Shown here one piece after another: positions 38,855-47,565 of a stretch of 64,000 bases of DNA (positions within the stretch are counted from its first letter, which is position 1; the number at the start of each line of letters is the position of its first letter). The notes beneath the pieces were generated by a model that did no database searches, was not told the origin of the DNA, and was given only the letters and a program-made list of their open reading frames with translations. This DNA comes from Comamonas testosteroni. Its GTDB lineage: Bacteria; Pseudomonadota; Gammaproteobacteria; Burkholderiales; Burkholderiaceae_C. The stretch covers positions 434,001 to 498,000 of the forward strand of contig NZ_AWOR01000068.1 in assembly GCF_000761245.1 (NCBI RefSeq), read 5' to 3'. Both the position numbers and the translations under genes were made by a program.

Positions 38855-39729
38855 TACCTCCCAAGGTACACCTCGATCACGCGCTCGTCGGCCTGCACCT
38901 GGGCCAGCGTTCCCTCGGCCAGCACCGAGCCATCGCAAAGCACCGTGACCTTCTCGCTGATGGTGTCGATAAAGCTCATGTCGTGCTCGACCACCATCAG
39001 CGAATGCTTGCCCTTGAGCGTCAGAAACAGCTCGGCTGTGCGCACGGTTTCCTCGTCGGTCATGCCGGCCACGGGCTCGTCGAGCAGCAGCAGTCTGGGC
39101 TCCTGCACCAGCAGCATGCCGATCTCCAGCCACTGCTTCTGGCCGTGACTGAGCAGGCCCGCCTGGCGCGTGACGCTGGCCGCCAGATGAATGGTGTGCA
39201 ACACCTCGGCAATGCGGTCCTTCTGCGCGCCGCTGAGCTTGAACAGCATGGAGGAGGCAATGCCCTTGTGGGTCTTGAGCGCCAGCTCCAGGTTCTCGAA
39301 CACGCTGAGCTGCTCGAACACCGTGGGCTTCTGGAACTTGCGGCCTATGCCCATGGCGGCGATCTCGGGCTCCTTGTAGCGCAGCAGGTCGATGGTCGAG
39401 CCGAAGAACACCGTGCCGCTGTCGGGCCGGGTCTTGCCGGTGATGATGTCCATCATCGTGGTCTTGCCAGCGCCATTGGGTCCGATGATGCAGCGCAGCT
39501 CGCCGGGCGCGATATCGAGACTCAGACCGTTGATGGCCTTGAAGCCGTCGAAGCTCACATGCACGTCCTCGAGATAGAGGATGCGGCCGTGGGTCACATC
39601 CACTTCGCCGGCAATCACGGGGCGCGCCAGACTGGCGTTGCGTCCGCCGGATTCGGTGCGCAGCGCGGCTTCGCGCTGCTGGTAGGAGGTCAGGCGCTGC
39701 TCGCCTTCCTGCATCAGATCGGGGGTCAT
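38854..39729 (-). CDS. urtD: Urea ABC transporter ATPase UrtD
   Basis: Predicted 291-residue ABC ATPase. Walker A GPNGAGKTTMMDIITG, signature region LLSHGQKQWLEIGMLLVQ, Walker B LLLLDEPVAGMTDEE, the LivG-type pattern. Its ATG overlaps the urtC stop (ATGA). Works with UrtB/UrtC permeases and UrtE. Confidence 0.94.
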   Translation of the reverse strand: MTPDLMQEGEQRLTSYQQREAALRTESGGRNASLARPVIAGEVDVTHGRILYLEDVHVSFDGFKAINGLSLDIAPGELRCIIGPNGAGKTTMMDIITGKTRPDSGTVFFGSTIDLLRYKEPEIAAMGIGRKFQKPTVFEQLSVFENLELALKTHKGIASSMLFKLSGAQKDRIAEVLHTIHLAASVTRQAGLLSHGQKQWLEIGMLLVQEPRLLLLDEPVAGMTDEETVRTAELFLTLKGKHSLMVVEHDMSFIDTISEKVTVLCDGSVLAEGTLAQVQADERVIEVYLGR

Positions 39730-40934
39730 GCGCGCACTCCTTCGAGGGCATCGGCAGAAGCCGGATCGGCAGCTGTTTTGACACCTGTGGCTGCAGCCTG
39801 ATTCAACGGCACCCGGACCTGGGCTTTGCGCTTCTCACGCCACTGGCGAAGCTGCTGCGGCAGCCGAATCAGTCCTCCCGGCATGAACAGCGTCACGACG
39901 ATGAACAGCGCTCCCAGCACGTACAGCCAGTACTCGGGTGCAGCCACGGTGAGCCAGCTCTTGCCGCCATTGACGGCAAACGCGCCGATGATGGGGCCGA
40001 CCAGCGAGGCACGTCCGCCCACGGCCGTCCACACCGCCATTTCGATGGAATTGCCCACGCTCATCTCGCTGGGGTTGATGATGCCCACCTGGGGCACATA
40101 CAGCGCGCCTGCCAGGCCGCACATCATGGCCGAGATGACCCAGATCGACAGCTTGTAGGGCAGCGGGTTGTAGCCGCAGAACATGGTGCGCGACTCGGCA
40201 TCGCGCACGGCCTGCAGCACGCGGCCATACTTGCTTCGTATCAGCCAGCGCGAGAACAGAAAGCAGCCCAGCAACGCCAGCCCCGACAGCGCGAACAGCA
40301 GCACATGCATGGCCTGCGAATTGACCGAATAGCCGAGCAAGGTCCTGAAGCCCGTGAACCCGTTGTTGCCGCCAAAGCCGGTCTCGTTGCGGAAGAACAG
40401 CAGCATGGCGGCGTAGGTCAGGGCCTGGGTGATGATGGAGAAATACACGCCCTTGATGCGCGAGCGAAAGGCGAAGTAGCCGAACAGCCCGCCGATCAGG
40501 CCCGGCACCAGCAACACCAGCAGCACGGTGGCGGCAAAGCTGCCCGACAGCGCCCAATGCCAGGGCAGCTCCTTCCAGTCCAGAAAACCCATGAAGGCTG
40601 GCAAGGCGTCGGGGCCTGCGGCCTCGCGCATCAGATACATGCCCATCACATAGCCGCCCAGTGCGAAGAACAGGCCGTGACCCAGACTCAGGATGCCGGT
40701 ATAGCCCCAGATCAGATCAATGGCCAGTGCGCAGATGGCATAGCACATGAACTTGCCCAGCAGGCCGAGCATGTAGTCGGACAGGTGCAGCGCACTGTCC
40801 TCGGGCACCCACAGATTGAGTGCGGGAGCCACGGCGCAGACCAGGATCAGCGCGATGAGAAACACCGTCCAGCCCTTGGCGGATAGCAGCGGCGCGGGCT
40901 TGGGCAGTTCGATGGGTATGGATTGGGTTGTCAT
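39726..40934 (-). CDS. urtC: Urea ABC transporter permease UrtC
   Basis: Predicted 402-residue integral membrane permease of the LivM type, about ten helices. Marks: DLIWGYTGILSLGHGLFFAL and the IMNPSE-like IINPSEMSVGNSIEMAVWTA region with RASLVGPIIGAF. The C-terminal tail is polar and Ala-rich. It starts 165 bp after urtB, with a repeat in the gap. Confidence 0.94.
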   Translation of the reverse strand: MTTQSIPIELPKPAPLLSAKGWTVFLIALILVCAVAPALNLWVPEDSALHLSDYMLGLLGKFMCYAICALAIDLIWGYTGILSLGHGLFFALGGYVMGMYLMREAAGPDALPAFMGFLDWKELPWHWALSGSFAATVLLVLLVPGLIGGLFGYFAFRSRIKGVYFSIITQALTYAAMLLFFRNETGFGGNNGFTGFRTLLGYSVNSQAMHVLLFALSGLALLGCFLFSRWLIRSKYGRVLQAVRDAESRTMFCGYNPLPYKLSIWVISAMMCGLAGALYVPQVGIINPSEMSVGNSIEMAVWTAVGGRASLVGPIIGAFAVNGGKSWLTVAAPEYWLYVLGALFIVVTLFMPGGLIRLPQQLRQWREKRKAQVRVPLNQAAATGVKTAADPASADALEGVRA

Positions 40935-40979
40935 GTCAGTTTTCCCTCATGTGGAGCAAGGCACATGGCCTGCGCAACT

Positions 40980-41096
40980 GGCGCGGCCCAGGTACGAGAC
41001 ACCGAGCAAGGGCCGCCCCGCAGCGAGGGTGTCGTCCCCTGCCCGCAGCGCGCAGCAATGCGAGAGCGGGGGAAGGCGCGAAGCGACTCAGGGGGT
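40980..41096 (+). repeat. Dispersed intergenic repeat, copy 3
   Basis: Same order of blocks as the copy at 38735-38854, ending CTCAGGGGGT four bases before the urtB stop region. It fills the gap between urtB and urtC. Confidence 0.8.
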
Positions 41097-41099
41097 GTT

Positions 41100-42713
41100 T
41101 CATGTTTCCGCACTGCGGCCCTTCAAGGCAAAGATGCCTTGCGGACGCTTTTGAATAAAGACCACGATGAACAGCAGCACGGCGATCTTGGCCAGCACGG
41201 CCCCGGTCCAGCCTTCCAGCAGCTTGCTGAGCACGCCCAGACCCAGAGCCGCATAGACGGTGCCCGCCAGTTGTCCCACACCGCCCAGCACCACCACCAG
41301 GAAACTGTCCACGATGTAGTTCTGCCCCAGGTCAGGGCCCACATTGCCGATCTGGCTCAGGGCGCAGCCGGCAAGACCGGCGATACCGGAGCCCAGCGCA
41401 AACGCATAGGTGTCGGTGCGTGCCGTATTGACCCCTACACAGGAAGCCATGGCGCGGTTTTGCGTCACACCGCGCACGAACAGGCCCAGCCGCGTTCTGG
41501 CGATCATGAAGGCCACGCCCGCCAGCACGGCGAATGCAAAGACGATGATGGCGATGCGGTTGTAGGGCAGCGTGAGATTGGGCAGCAGCGCAATGCCTCC
41601 GCTCATCCAGACGGGGTTTTCCACGCCCACGTTCTGCGCTCCGAAAATGCTGCGCACGGTTTGCTGCAGCACCAGGCTGATGCCGAAGGTGGCCAGCAGG
41701 GTCTCCAGCGGACGGCCGTAGAGAAAGCGGATCACGCCGCGCTCCAGCACCGCGCCCACCAGCGCCGAGGCAAGAAAGGCCACGGGAACGGCCACCACCA
41801 GATACCAGCCAAACCAGGCCTCGGGCAGCCAGCGCTGGAATGCGACCTGCACCAGATAGGTGGCATAGGCACCGATCATGATCAGCTCGCCATGCGCCAT
41901 ATTGATGACACCCATCAAGCCGTAGGTGATCGCCAGACCCAGCGCCGCCAGCAACAGCACGGAGCCCAGGCTGATGCCGCTGAAAATCGCCCCCAGCCTG
42001 TCGCCCCAGGCCAGGCCTTCGGCAATGCCGGCCAGCGCGGCCTTGATGGCTTTTTGCACGCCGGGGTCGGACTCTTCGGAAAGACGCTGGTTCAACAGCA
42101 GCTGCGTCTCCGGCGTCTGCTGGCGCGACAGCTGCTCCACCGCCTTCAGACGCTGCTGCACGTCGTCGCTGCCCAGCAAGCTGGCAGCCAGACTGCGCTC
42201 CAGCAGGGCTCTGACCTGTCCGTCCTGTTCAGTGGCCAGTGCTTTTTCGATCAGGGGAAGCTGCCCTGCATCAGGCTCGGAGGCCAGCTGCTCGGCCGCC
42301 TTGCGGCGCTCCTGCACATCGCCGCTGCCCAGCGCCAGCGCGGCCTGGGCCGTGTCGATGACGGAGCGCAGATAGTTGTTGCTGACGACCTCCTCGGCAT
42401 CGGCCGGGAGCTTGACGGCTTCGCCGGTCGCCGCATCGCTGACTGCATCGCCGCTGACCACATAGGCCCGGCCCTGGGACACGCGCACCTCGTCGTCGGA
42501 CAGCGCCTTGAGATAGGCCGAGAGGCGACCGCCGTCGCTCTGCGCATCGGGTGCCAGCACGGCCTGATTGATGGCCAGCACGCGTTGCTCGGAGTCGTCT
42601 GCCGCCGCCATGGCATAAGCCTGCTCGGTCGTCAGCGCGTGACTGGCAAAGCTCAGCAAGGAGCCCAGCCCGGCGGCCAATGCCAGCCTCCATGACTTGC
42701 GCAGTATGTTCAT
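41100..42713 (-). CDS. urtB: Urea ABC transporter permease UrtB
   Basis: Predicted 537-residue protein. A signal-like helix (residues 10-27) and a helical periplasmic domain of about 230 residues precede a LivH-type permease domain (ALGLAITYGLMGVINMAHGE; QNVGVENPVWMSGG). The long N-terminal domain is normal for UrtB. It follows urtA by 105 bp, a gap containing one AGCGCAA-type repeat element. Confidence 0.94.
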   Translation of the reverse strand: MNILRKSWRLALAAGLGSLLSFASHALTTEQAYAMAAADDSEQRVLAINQAVLAPDAQSDGGRLSAYLKALSDDEVRVSQGRAYVVSGDAVSDAATGEAVKLPADAEEVVSNNYLRSVIDTAQAALALGSGDVQERRKAAEQLASEPDAGQLPLIEKALATEQDGQVRALLERSLAASLLGSDDVQQRLKAVEQLSRQQTPETQLLLNQRLSEESDPGVQKAIKAALAGIAEGLAWGDRLGAIFSGISLGSVLLLAALGLAITYGLMGVINMAHGELIMIGAYATYLVQVAFQRWLPEAWFGWYLVVAVPVAFLASALVGAVLERGVIRFLYGRPLETLLATFGISLVLQQTVRSIFGAQNVGVENPVWMSGGIALLPNLTLPYNRIAIIVFAFAVLAGVAFMIARTRLGLFVRGVTQNRAMASCVGVNTARTDTYAFALGSGIAGLAGCALSQIGNVGPDLGQNYIVDSFLVVVLGGVGQLAGTVYAALGLGVLSKLLEGWTGAVLAKIAVLLFIVVFIQKRPQGIFALKGRSAET

Positions 42714-42721
42714 AGAAATTT

Positions 42722-42775
42722 CAGAGTTTTAGCGCTTCAACCCTTGTCAATAAAGCGCAACAAGCTATCTTTTCA
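42722..42775. repeat. Small dispersed element with AGCGCAA...AGCTATC core
   Basis: The urtA-urtB gap has AAAGCGCAACAAGCTATCTTTT. Related cores lie in other gaps: 38673-38697 (GGCGCAAGCAGCTATC), 26699-26735 (AGCGCAAGCAGCT), 22684-22708 (AAGCACAGACAGCTATCAAA), 56408-56424 (AAGCGCAGACAGC) and, reversed, 16640-16665. All are intergenic. Confidence 0.6.
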
Positions 42776-42818
42776 GGACTGGAAAGCCCACCAGACCTCT
42801 CCAGCCCGAGGGAGCGAA

Positions 42819-44087
42819 TCAGGAGCTCTTGCCGTTGGGCTCGTCCTTCTTCTTGTCGTTACCTTCGATATACGGGCTCCAGGGCTGGGCCTTGACCGGA
42901 CCCTTGGTCTTCCAGACCACGCTGAACTGGCCGTCGGCCTTGATCTCGCCAACCATCACAGGCTTGTGCAGATGGTGATTCTTCTCATCCATCTTCAGCG
43001 TGAAGCCGCTGGGTGCAGCAAAGGTCTGGCCGGCCATGGCGGCAATCACCTTGTCGGTATCCGTGCTCTTGGCTTTCTCCACGGCCTGCTTCCACATGTG
43101 GATGCCGACCCAGGTTGCTTCCATCGGGTCGTTGGTCAGCGGCTTGTCCTTGTGGCCGGCGATGTTCTTGGCCTTGGCGTAATCGCCCCATTGCTTGATG
43201 AAGGCCGTGTTGGTCGGGTTCTTCACGCTCATGAAGTAGTTCCATGCCGCCAGGTGGCCGACCAGAGGCTTGGTGTCCACGCCGCGCAGCTCTTCCTCAC
43301 CCACGCTGAAGGCCACGACCGGTACATCCTTGGCCTTGAGGCCGGCATTGCCCAGCTCCTTGTAGAAGGGCACGTTGGAGTCACCGTTGATGGTGGAGAT
43401 CACGGCGGTCTTGCCACCGGTGGAGAACTTCTTCACATCGGCCACGATGGTCTGGTAGTCGCTGTGGCCGAAGGGGGTGTAGGTTTCCATGATGTCGGAA
43501 TCCTTGACGCCCTTGGACTTGAGGAAGGCACGCAGAATCTTGTTGGTGGTGCGTGGGTACACATAGTCCGTGCCCAGCAGCACAAAGCGCTTGGCACCGC
43601 CGCCTTCCTTGCTCATCAGGTATTCGACAGCGGGAATCGCCTGCTGGTTGGGCGCTGCACCGGTGTAGAAGACGTTCTTGGAGAGTTCCTCGCCCTCGTA
43701 CTGCACGGGGTAGAACAGCAGGCCGTTGTTTTGCTCGAACACCGGCAGCACGGACTTGCGCGACACACTGGTCCAGCAGCCGAAGACCACGGCCACCTTG
43801 TCCTGGGTGATCAGCTGCTTGGCCTTTTCGGCAAACAGCGGCCAGTTGGAGGCAGGATCCACCACCACGGGCTCCAGCTTCTTGCCCATCACGCCGCCCT
43901 TGGCATTGATGTCGTCGATGGCCATCAGCACCGTGTCCTTGAGCACGGTCTCGGAGATGGCCATGGTGCCCGAGAGACTGTGCAACACGCCCACCTTGAT
44001 GGTGTCTGCAGCCAGCACCTGAGAAGTCAAACCCAGGCCCAGAGCCATGGATGCAGCCAGTGTTGTGAGGGTTCCGCGACGATTCAT
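42819..44087 (-). CDS. urtA: Urea ABC transporter binding protein UrtA
   Basis: Predicted 422-residue periplasmic urea receptor. Signal peptide about residues 1-26 (MNRRGTLTTLAASMALGLGL, then SQVLAAD). Marks: KVGVLHSLSGTMAISE, VFGCWTSVSRKSVLPVFE and LLFYPVQYEGEE, all typical of UrtA. Start at MNRRGT because GGGAG sits 7 bases before it; the upstream Met lies in the leader. First gene of urtABCDE, behind a sigma-54-type promoter. Confidence 0.95.
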   Translation of the reverse strand: MNRRGTLTTLAASMALGLGLTSQVLAADTIKVGVLHSLSGTMAISETVLKDTVLMAIDDINAKGGVMGKKLEPVVVDPASNWPLFAEKAKQLITQDKVAVVFGCWTSVSRKSVLPVFEQNNGLLFYPVQYEGEELSKNVFYTGAAPNQQAIPAVEYLMSKEGGGAKRFVLLGTDYVYPRTTNKILRAFLKSKGVKDSDIMETYTPFGHSDYQTIVADVKKFSTGGKTAVISTINGDSNVPFYKELGNAGLKAKDVPVVAFSVGEEELRGVDTKPLVGHLAAWNYFMSVKNPTNTAFIKQWGDYAKAKNIAGHKDKPLTNDPMEATWVGIHMWKQAVEKAKSTDTDKVIAAMAGQTFAAPSGFTLKMDEKNHHLHKPVMVGEIKADGQFSVVWKTKGPVKAQPWSPYIEGNDKKKDEPNGKSS

Positions 44088-44140
44088 TTCAGCACTCCCA
44101 GGAGGTTTTGTTCGGTCACATTGACCGCAGAACCTGAAGT

Positions 44141-44156
44141 GCAATTACCGTGCCAG
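44141..44156 (-). promoter_or_regulatory. Sigma-54 promoter of urtABCDE
   Basis: On the minus strand: TGGCAC-GGTAA-TTGCA, a full match to TGGCAY-N5-TTGCW with GG and GC 12 bases apart. Expected start of RNA near 44130, about 43 bases before the urtA ATG. Confidence 0.85.
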
Positions 44157-44262
44157 CCCCCCCGCGCCACGGCCTGAAAGCTGCCGGAATCGGCGCCGCT
44201 GCCTCTTTTGGGTCAGATGCGGCCCGAACGCGTCTTCCTGCGCTCAGCAACGGCCGTCGGCA

Positions 44263-44329
44263 AGCACCATTGCAGTGCCCCATGCACCAGATGCAGACCG
44301 CACCGGGCCCCAGGCACTATTGAAGTGCA
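44263..44329 (-). promoter_or_regulatory. Two NtrC-like sites upstream of urtA
   Basis: AGCACCATTGCAGTGCC (44263-44279) and GGCACTATTGAAGTGCA (44313-44329) each keep the GCAC(C/T)A and GTGC halves of the enteric NtrC site. Their centres lie about 140 and 190 bases before the expected urtA start of RNA, normal enhancer distances. The match to NtrC is by eye. Confidence 0.6.
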
Positions 44330-44337
44330 TGACCGCC

Positions 44338-45726
44338 TCAGTCGGCCCGAATGCAGGCCGGCAGCGCCGCGCTGCGCAGCTTTCCGGGATTGAGCAGATT
44401 CAGGGGATCGAGATCGGCCTTGGTCTGCAACAGCGCAGGATCGAGCTGGTTGTTGGCCTTGCCGTCTTCCACCACGTAGACATGCGGATTGTTGATCTGC
44501 ACGCCATGCTTGCGATAGATGTCCATGATCGCGTTGAGCCGCTCAGCGGAGCTGAAGCGCACCAGCTCCAGCCCGCTGCAGTTGAACTGTCCCTCCTTGG
44601 TGCGCAGAAACTCCAGATGGAACAGGACCTCGTCACCGAGCTCGCTGCGCAAGGCCTTGAGCTGCTCGCCAAACCTTGCGGGGCTGTAGCCGGTCTGCAG
44701 ATAGGTCAGCTCCCGGTCCAGCTTCAGCGCATGCAAGGTCGTATGGTTCCAGCAATACTCGATCAGCGATTTGTAGCCCGCAGCCGGCTGTGCAGACCAG
44801 CGCCCGCGCTCGCAGTAGCTGAGGGTGCCTCCCTGACGCTCCAGCAATAACTGCATGGCCTCCTCGGCTTCGGGTGCCACCAGCGCAATGACCGCGTGGC
44901 AGCCCGGGGGCAGATGCTCGGCCAGACTGGTGAAATAGGCCGGCACCGGAGCCGCCATCAGGCTCAGCTCCTTCTTGCGGATGCCAGGAGCATTGCCCAG
45001 CTGCTGCGCAAAGCCCAGCGCCTCGTCAAAACCCGTGAACGTGGCAATGCATTCCGTCCAGTTCGTAGCATCTGCCAGCGCCACTTCGAGCTCGAGCACG
45101 ATGCCGGTCGTGCCATAGGTATGGTGCAGACGCATGGCGTCGGCACCGCGCAGTTCCAGAATGCGGGGCTCGGCCTCCACCGTCATCACGCGCGCAGCCA
45201 GCACATTGCCCGCAGAGGCGAGCGGCCCGTAGGTGATGGAGCCGGCGCCGCCGAAGCCTCCGCCGAACAGTCCGCCCAGGGTGGCGCTGCGATAGGTGGA
45301 CGGCAGCCAGCGCAGCTCCTGCCCCTGCTCGCGCGCCAGCTGATCGAAGTCCGCCAGACGTATGCCGGCCTGTGCCCGGCCCACACTGCCGCGCACCCAG
45401 CACAGGCTGTTGTAGCCGCTCAGATCCAGGATCAGGCCCCCGTGCAGCGGCGTGCTCTGGCCGTAATTGCCGGTGCCGCTGCCGCGCAGCGTGATGGGAA
45501 CGCCCCGACGCGCGCAATGGGCCACAACCTGGGCAATCTCGGCCTCGGTGCGCGGGCGCACGGCAATGTCGCCGCGCTTGCCGTGCAGGGCCTGCTTCAG
45601 AACCGGACTGAACCAGGAAAAATCCTGGGACAGGCGCGACACTTTCAGGGAGTCGGTGATCCAGTCCAGCGCAGGCAAGGCGCTGGCCAGCTGGCTGCTG
45701 TTCTCGGCAATCGGATTGGTGTTCAT
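44338..45726 (-). CDS. FAD-linked oxidase (PCMH/GlcD type)
   Basis: Predicted 462-residue flavoprotein. The FAD-binding PCMH domain is near residues 40-210 (VRPRTEAEIAQVVAHCARRG; PITLRGSGTGNYGQ; GGLFGGGFGGAGSITYGPLA), with a C-terminal LNPGKL motif. Such enzymes oxidise hydroxy acids, alcohols or cyclic amines. It is the last gene of the nine-gene minus-strand operon beginning at 52153, 90 bp after the permease gene. Start at MNTNPIAEN. Substrate unknown. Confidence 0.85.
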   Translation of the reverse strand: MNTNPIAENSSQLASALPALDWITDSLKVSRLSQDFSWFSPVLKQALHGKRGDIAVRPRTEAEIAQVVAHCARRGVPITLRGSGTGNYGQSTPLHGGLILDLSGYNSLCWVRGSVGRAQAGIRLADFDQLAREQGQELRWLPSTYRSATLGGLFGGGFGGAGSITYGPLASAGNVLAARVMTVEAEPRILELRGADAMRLHHTYGTTGIVLELEVALADATNWTECIATFTGFDEALGFAQQLGNAPGIRKKELSLMAAPVPAYFTSLAEHLPPGCHAVIALVAPEAEEAMQLLLERQGGTLSYCERGRWSAQPAAGYKSLIEYCWNHTTLHALKLDRELTYLQTGYSPARFGEQLKALRSELGDEVLFHLEFLRTKEGQFNCSGLELVRFSSAERLNAIMDIYRKHGVQINNPHVYVVEDGKANNQLDPALLQTKADLDPLNLLNPGKLRSAALPACIRAD

Positions 45727-45816
45727 GGTCGTGTCGCAAAAATGCAAGGCATGAGTCGGCCCATATGCCGCGCAGTGCAGGCATGACGGGAGCAGAAATG
45801 AAGAAAGGGGGCAGCG

Positions 45817-46722
45817 CTAGTCGCTACCGGATTCGCTGGCATGCCAGCCGCCCAGCGCCCGGCGTGTGCACCAGGCCATGAGCACGAACAGCGCCACGCC
45901 GGTCAGCGAAATCAGCAGCAGCGCAGCGAACATGCGCGGGATGTTGAGCTGAAAGCCCGCTTGCAGGATCTGGTAGGCAAGACCCGCCCCCTGCCCGCCG
46001 GTTCCGGCCACGAACTCGGCCACCACGGCACCTATCAACGCCAGGCCGCTGGAGATGCGCAGCCCTCCGAAGAAATAGGGCAAGGCACTGGGAATGCGCA
46101 AGCGCATCAGCACCTGCAGGCGCGTGGCCCGGTTGAGCTTGAAGTAGGCCAGCAGATCCGGCTCCACACTGCGCAGGCCCAGCGTGGTGTTGCTGATGAT
46201 GGGAAACAGCGCCACCAGCGCCGCACAGATCACCATGGACAGCACCGGGTCCTTGACCCAGATGATGATCAGCGGAGCCACGGCCACGATAGGCGTCACC
46301 TGCAGCAGCACGGCATAGGGAAACAAGGCCGTCTCGATCAGCTTGCTCTGCACGAATACAAAGCTGATCAGCACGCCCGCCACGGTGGCCAGGGCAAAGG
46401 CCAGCAAGGTGATCTTGACGGTGACCCACAGGGACAGACCGAGTGCCGCCCAGTCCGTCATCAGGGTCTGCAGCATCAGCAGCGGCGAAGGCACCAGATA
46501 AGGCGGCAACTCCAGCCCCGTCACCAGAGCCTGCCAGACCAGCAGCAACACAAGGCCCACCAGCGCCGGCAAAAGCACACGCTGCACCTTGGGCTGCAGC
46601 AGCCAGGGGGTGGCCGCCTTGCCGGACTTGACGGCAGCCACCGCACGCGCGCCGGTCGCGGCAGACCTGCTGTCGGCGGCCCTGGCCGCATCATCGGGAA
46701 TGGAAGCGGACAAGGCGCTCAT
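45817..46722 (-). CDS. ABC transporter permease (SsuC/TauC type)
   Basis: Predicted 301-residue inner-membrane permease with about six helices. The inner-membrane loop motif resembles EAA: LLAYFKLNRATRLQVLMRLR, IPSALPYFFGGLRIS. Start at MSALSAS, whose ATG overlaps the stop of the ATPase gene (ATGA). Together with the ATPase and the NMT1/THI5-like binding protein it forms one importer. Ligand unknown. Confidence 0.9.
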   Translation of the reverse strand: MSALSASIPDDAARAADSRSAATGARAVAAVKSGKAATPWLLQPKVQRVLLPALVGLVLLLVWQALVTGLELPPYLVPSPLLMLQTLMTDWAALGLSLWVTVKITLLAFALATVAGVLISFVFVQSKLIETALFPYAVLLQVTPIVAVAPLIIIWVKDPVLSMVICAALVALFPIISNTTLGLRSVEPDLLAYFKLNRATRLQVLMRLRIPSALPYFFGGLRISSGLALIGAVVAEFVAGTGGQGAGLAYQILQAGFQLNIPRMFAALLLISLTGVALFVLMAWCTRRALGGWHASESGSD

Positions 46723-47531
46723 GACAGACTCTCCTCCACAATGGCACTGGCGCGCAGCAGGCTCGATTGCAACTGCTGCGCATGGCGGGCGAACTCGGGG
46801 CCGAGCATGAAATCGGCAGGCCGCGGATAGGGGGCATCGATGCGAAACTCCTCCACCACCCGTCCCGGTCTGGCCGCCATCATCACCACCCTGCTGGACA
46901 GAAAGACGGCTTCGTGGATGGAGTGGGTGACAAAGATCACCGTCAGCTTCTTCTTGCTCCAAAGCTCCAGCAACTCCGCGTCCAGCTTGTGACGCGTGAT
47001 CTCGTCGAGCGCGCCGAAGGGCTCATCCATCAGCAGCAGATCTGGCTCGGTCACCAGGCCGCGGGCAATCGAGACGCGCATCTGCATGCCTCCGGACAAT
47101 TCGCGCGGCAGGGCTTTGGCAAAGCGTGCCAGGCCCACCAGTTGCAGTGCCTCTGTGACGCGCGCATCGGCCTCGGCGCGCGGCACGCCAGCCAGATCCA
47201 GCGGCAGCCGCACATTGGTATGCACGCTGGACCAGGGCATGAGCGTGGGCTGCTGAAAGACAAACGCCATCTTCTTGCCGCCAGCATGCAGCTGCGGCAC
47301 CGGCTTGCGCCAAAGCAGCAGTCTGCCGTCGCTGGGATCGAGCAGACCCGCAACCATCTTGAGCAAGGTGCTCTTGCCGCAGCCCGAGGGGCCGAGCAAG
47401 GTCACGAACTCACCCTCTTCGATGCGCAGATCGACGGGCAGCAACGCCTGCGTTCCGCCGGGATAGGTTTTCTCTGCAGACAACACCTCCACTGCGGGAA
47501 TTGCTGCTGCGGGAATTTCAGAGCCGCTCAT
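46719..47531 (-). CDS. ABC transporter ATPase (SsuB/TauB type)
   Basis: Predicted 270-residue ATPase. Walker A GPSGCGKSTLLKMVAG, Q-loop VFQQPTLMPW, signature LSGGMQMRVSIARGL, Walker B LLLMDEPFGALDEITR. The family serves nitrate, taurine, sulfonate and pyrimidine-precursor importers. Start at MSGSEI with AAAGGCG before it. Confidence 0.92.
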   Translation of the reverse strand: MSGSEIPAAAIPAVEVLSAEKTYPGGTQALLPVDLRIEEGEFVTLLGPSGCGKSTLLKMVAGLLDPSDGRLLLWRKPVPQLHAGGKKMAFVFQQPTLMPWSSVHTNVRLPLDLAGVPRAEADARVTEALQLVGLARFAKALPRELSGGMQMRVSIARGLVTEPDLLLMDEPFGALDEITRHKLDAELLELWSKKKLTVIFVTHSIHEAVFLSSRVVMMAARPGRVVEEFRIDAPYPRPADFMLGPEFARHAQQLQSSLLRASAIVEESLS

Positions 47532-47565
47532 AGTCGCCTTTCGCTGACGCTGCCAGCCCATGCCA

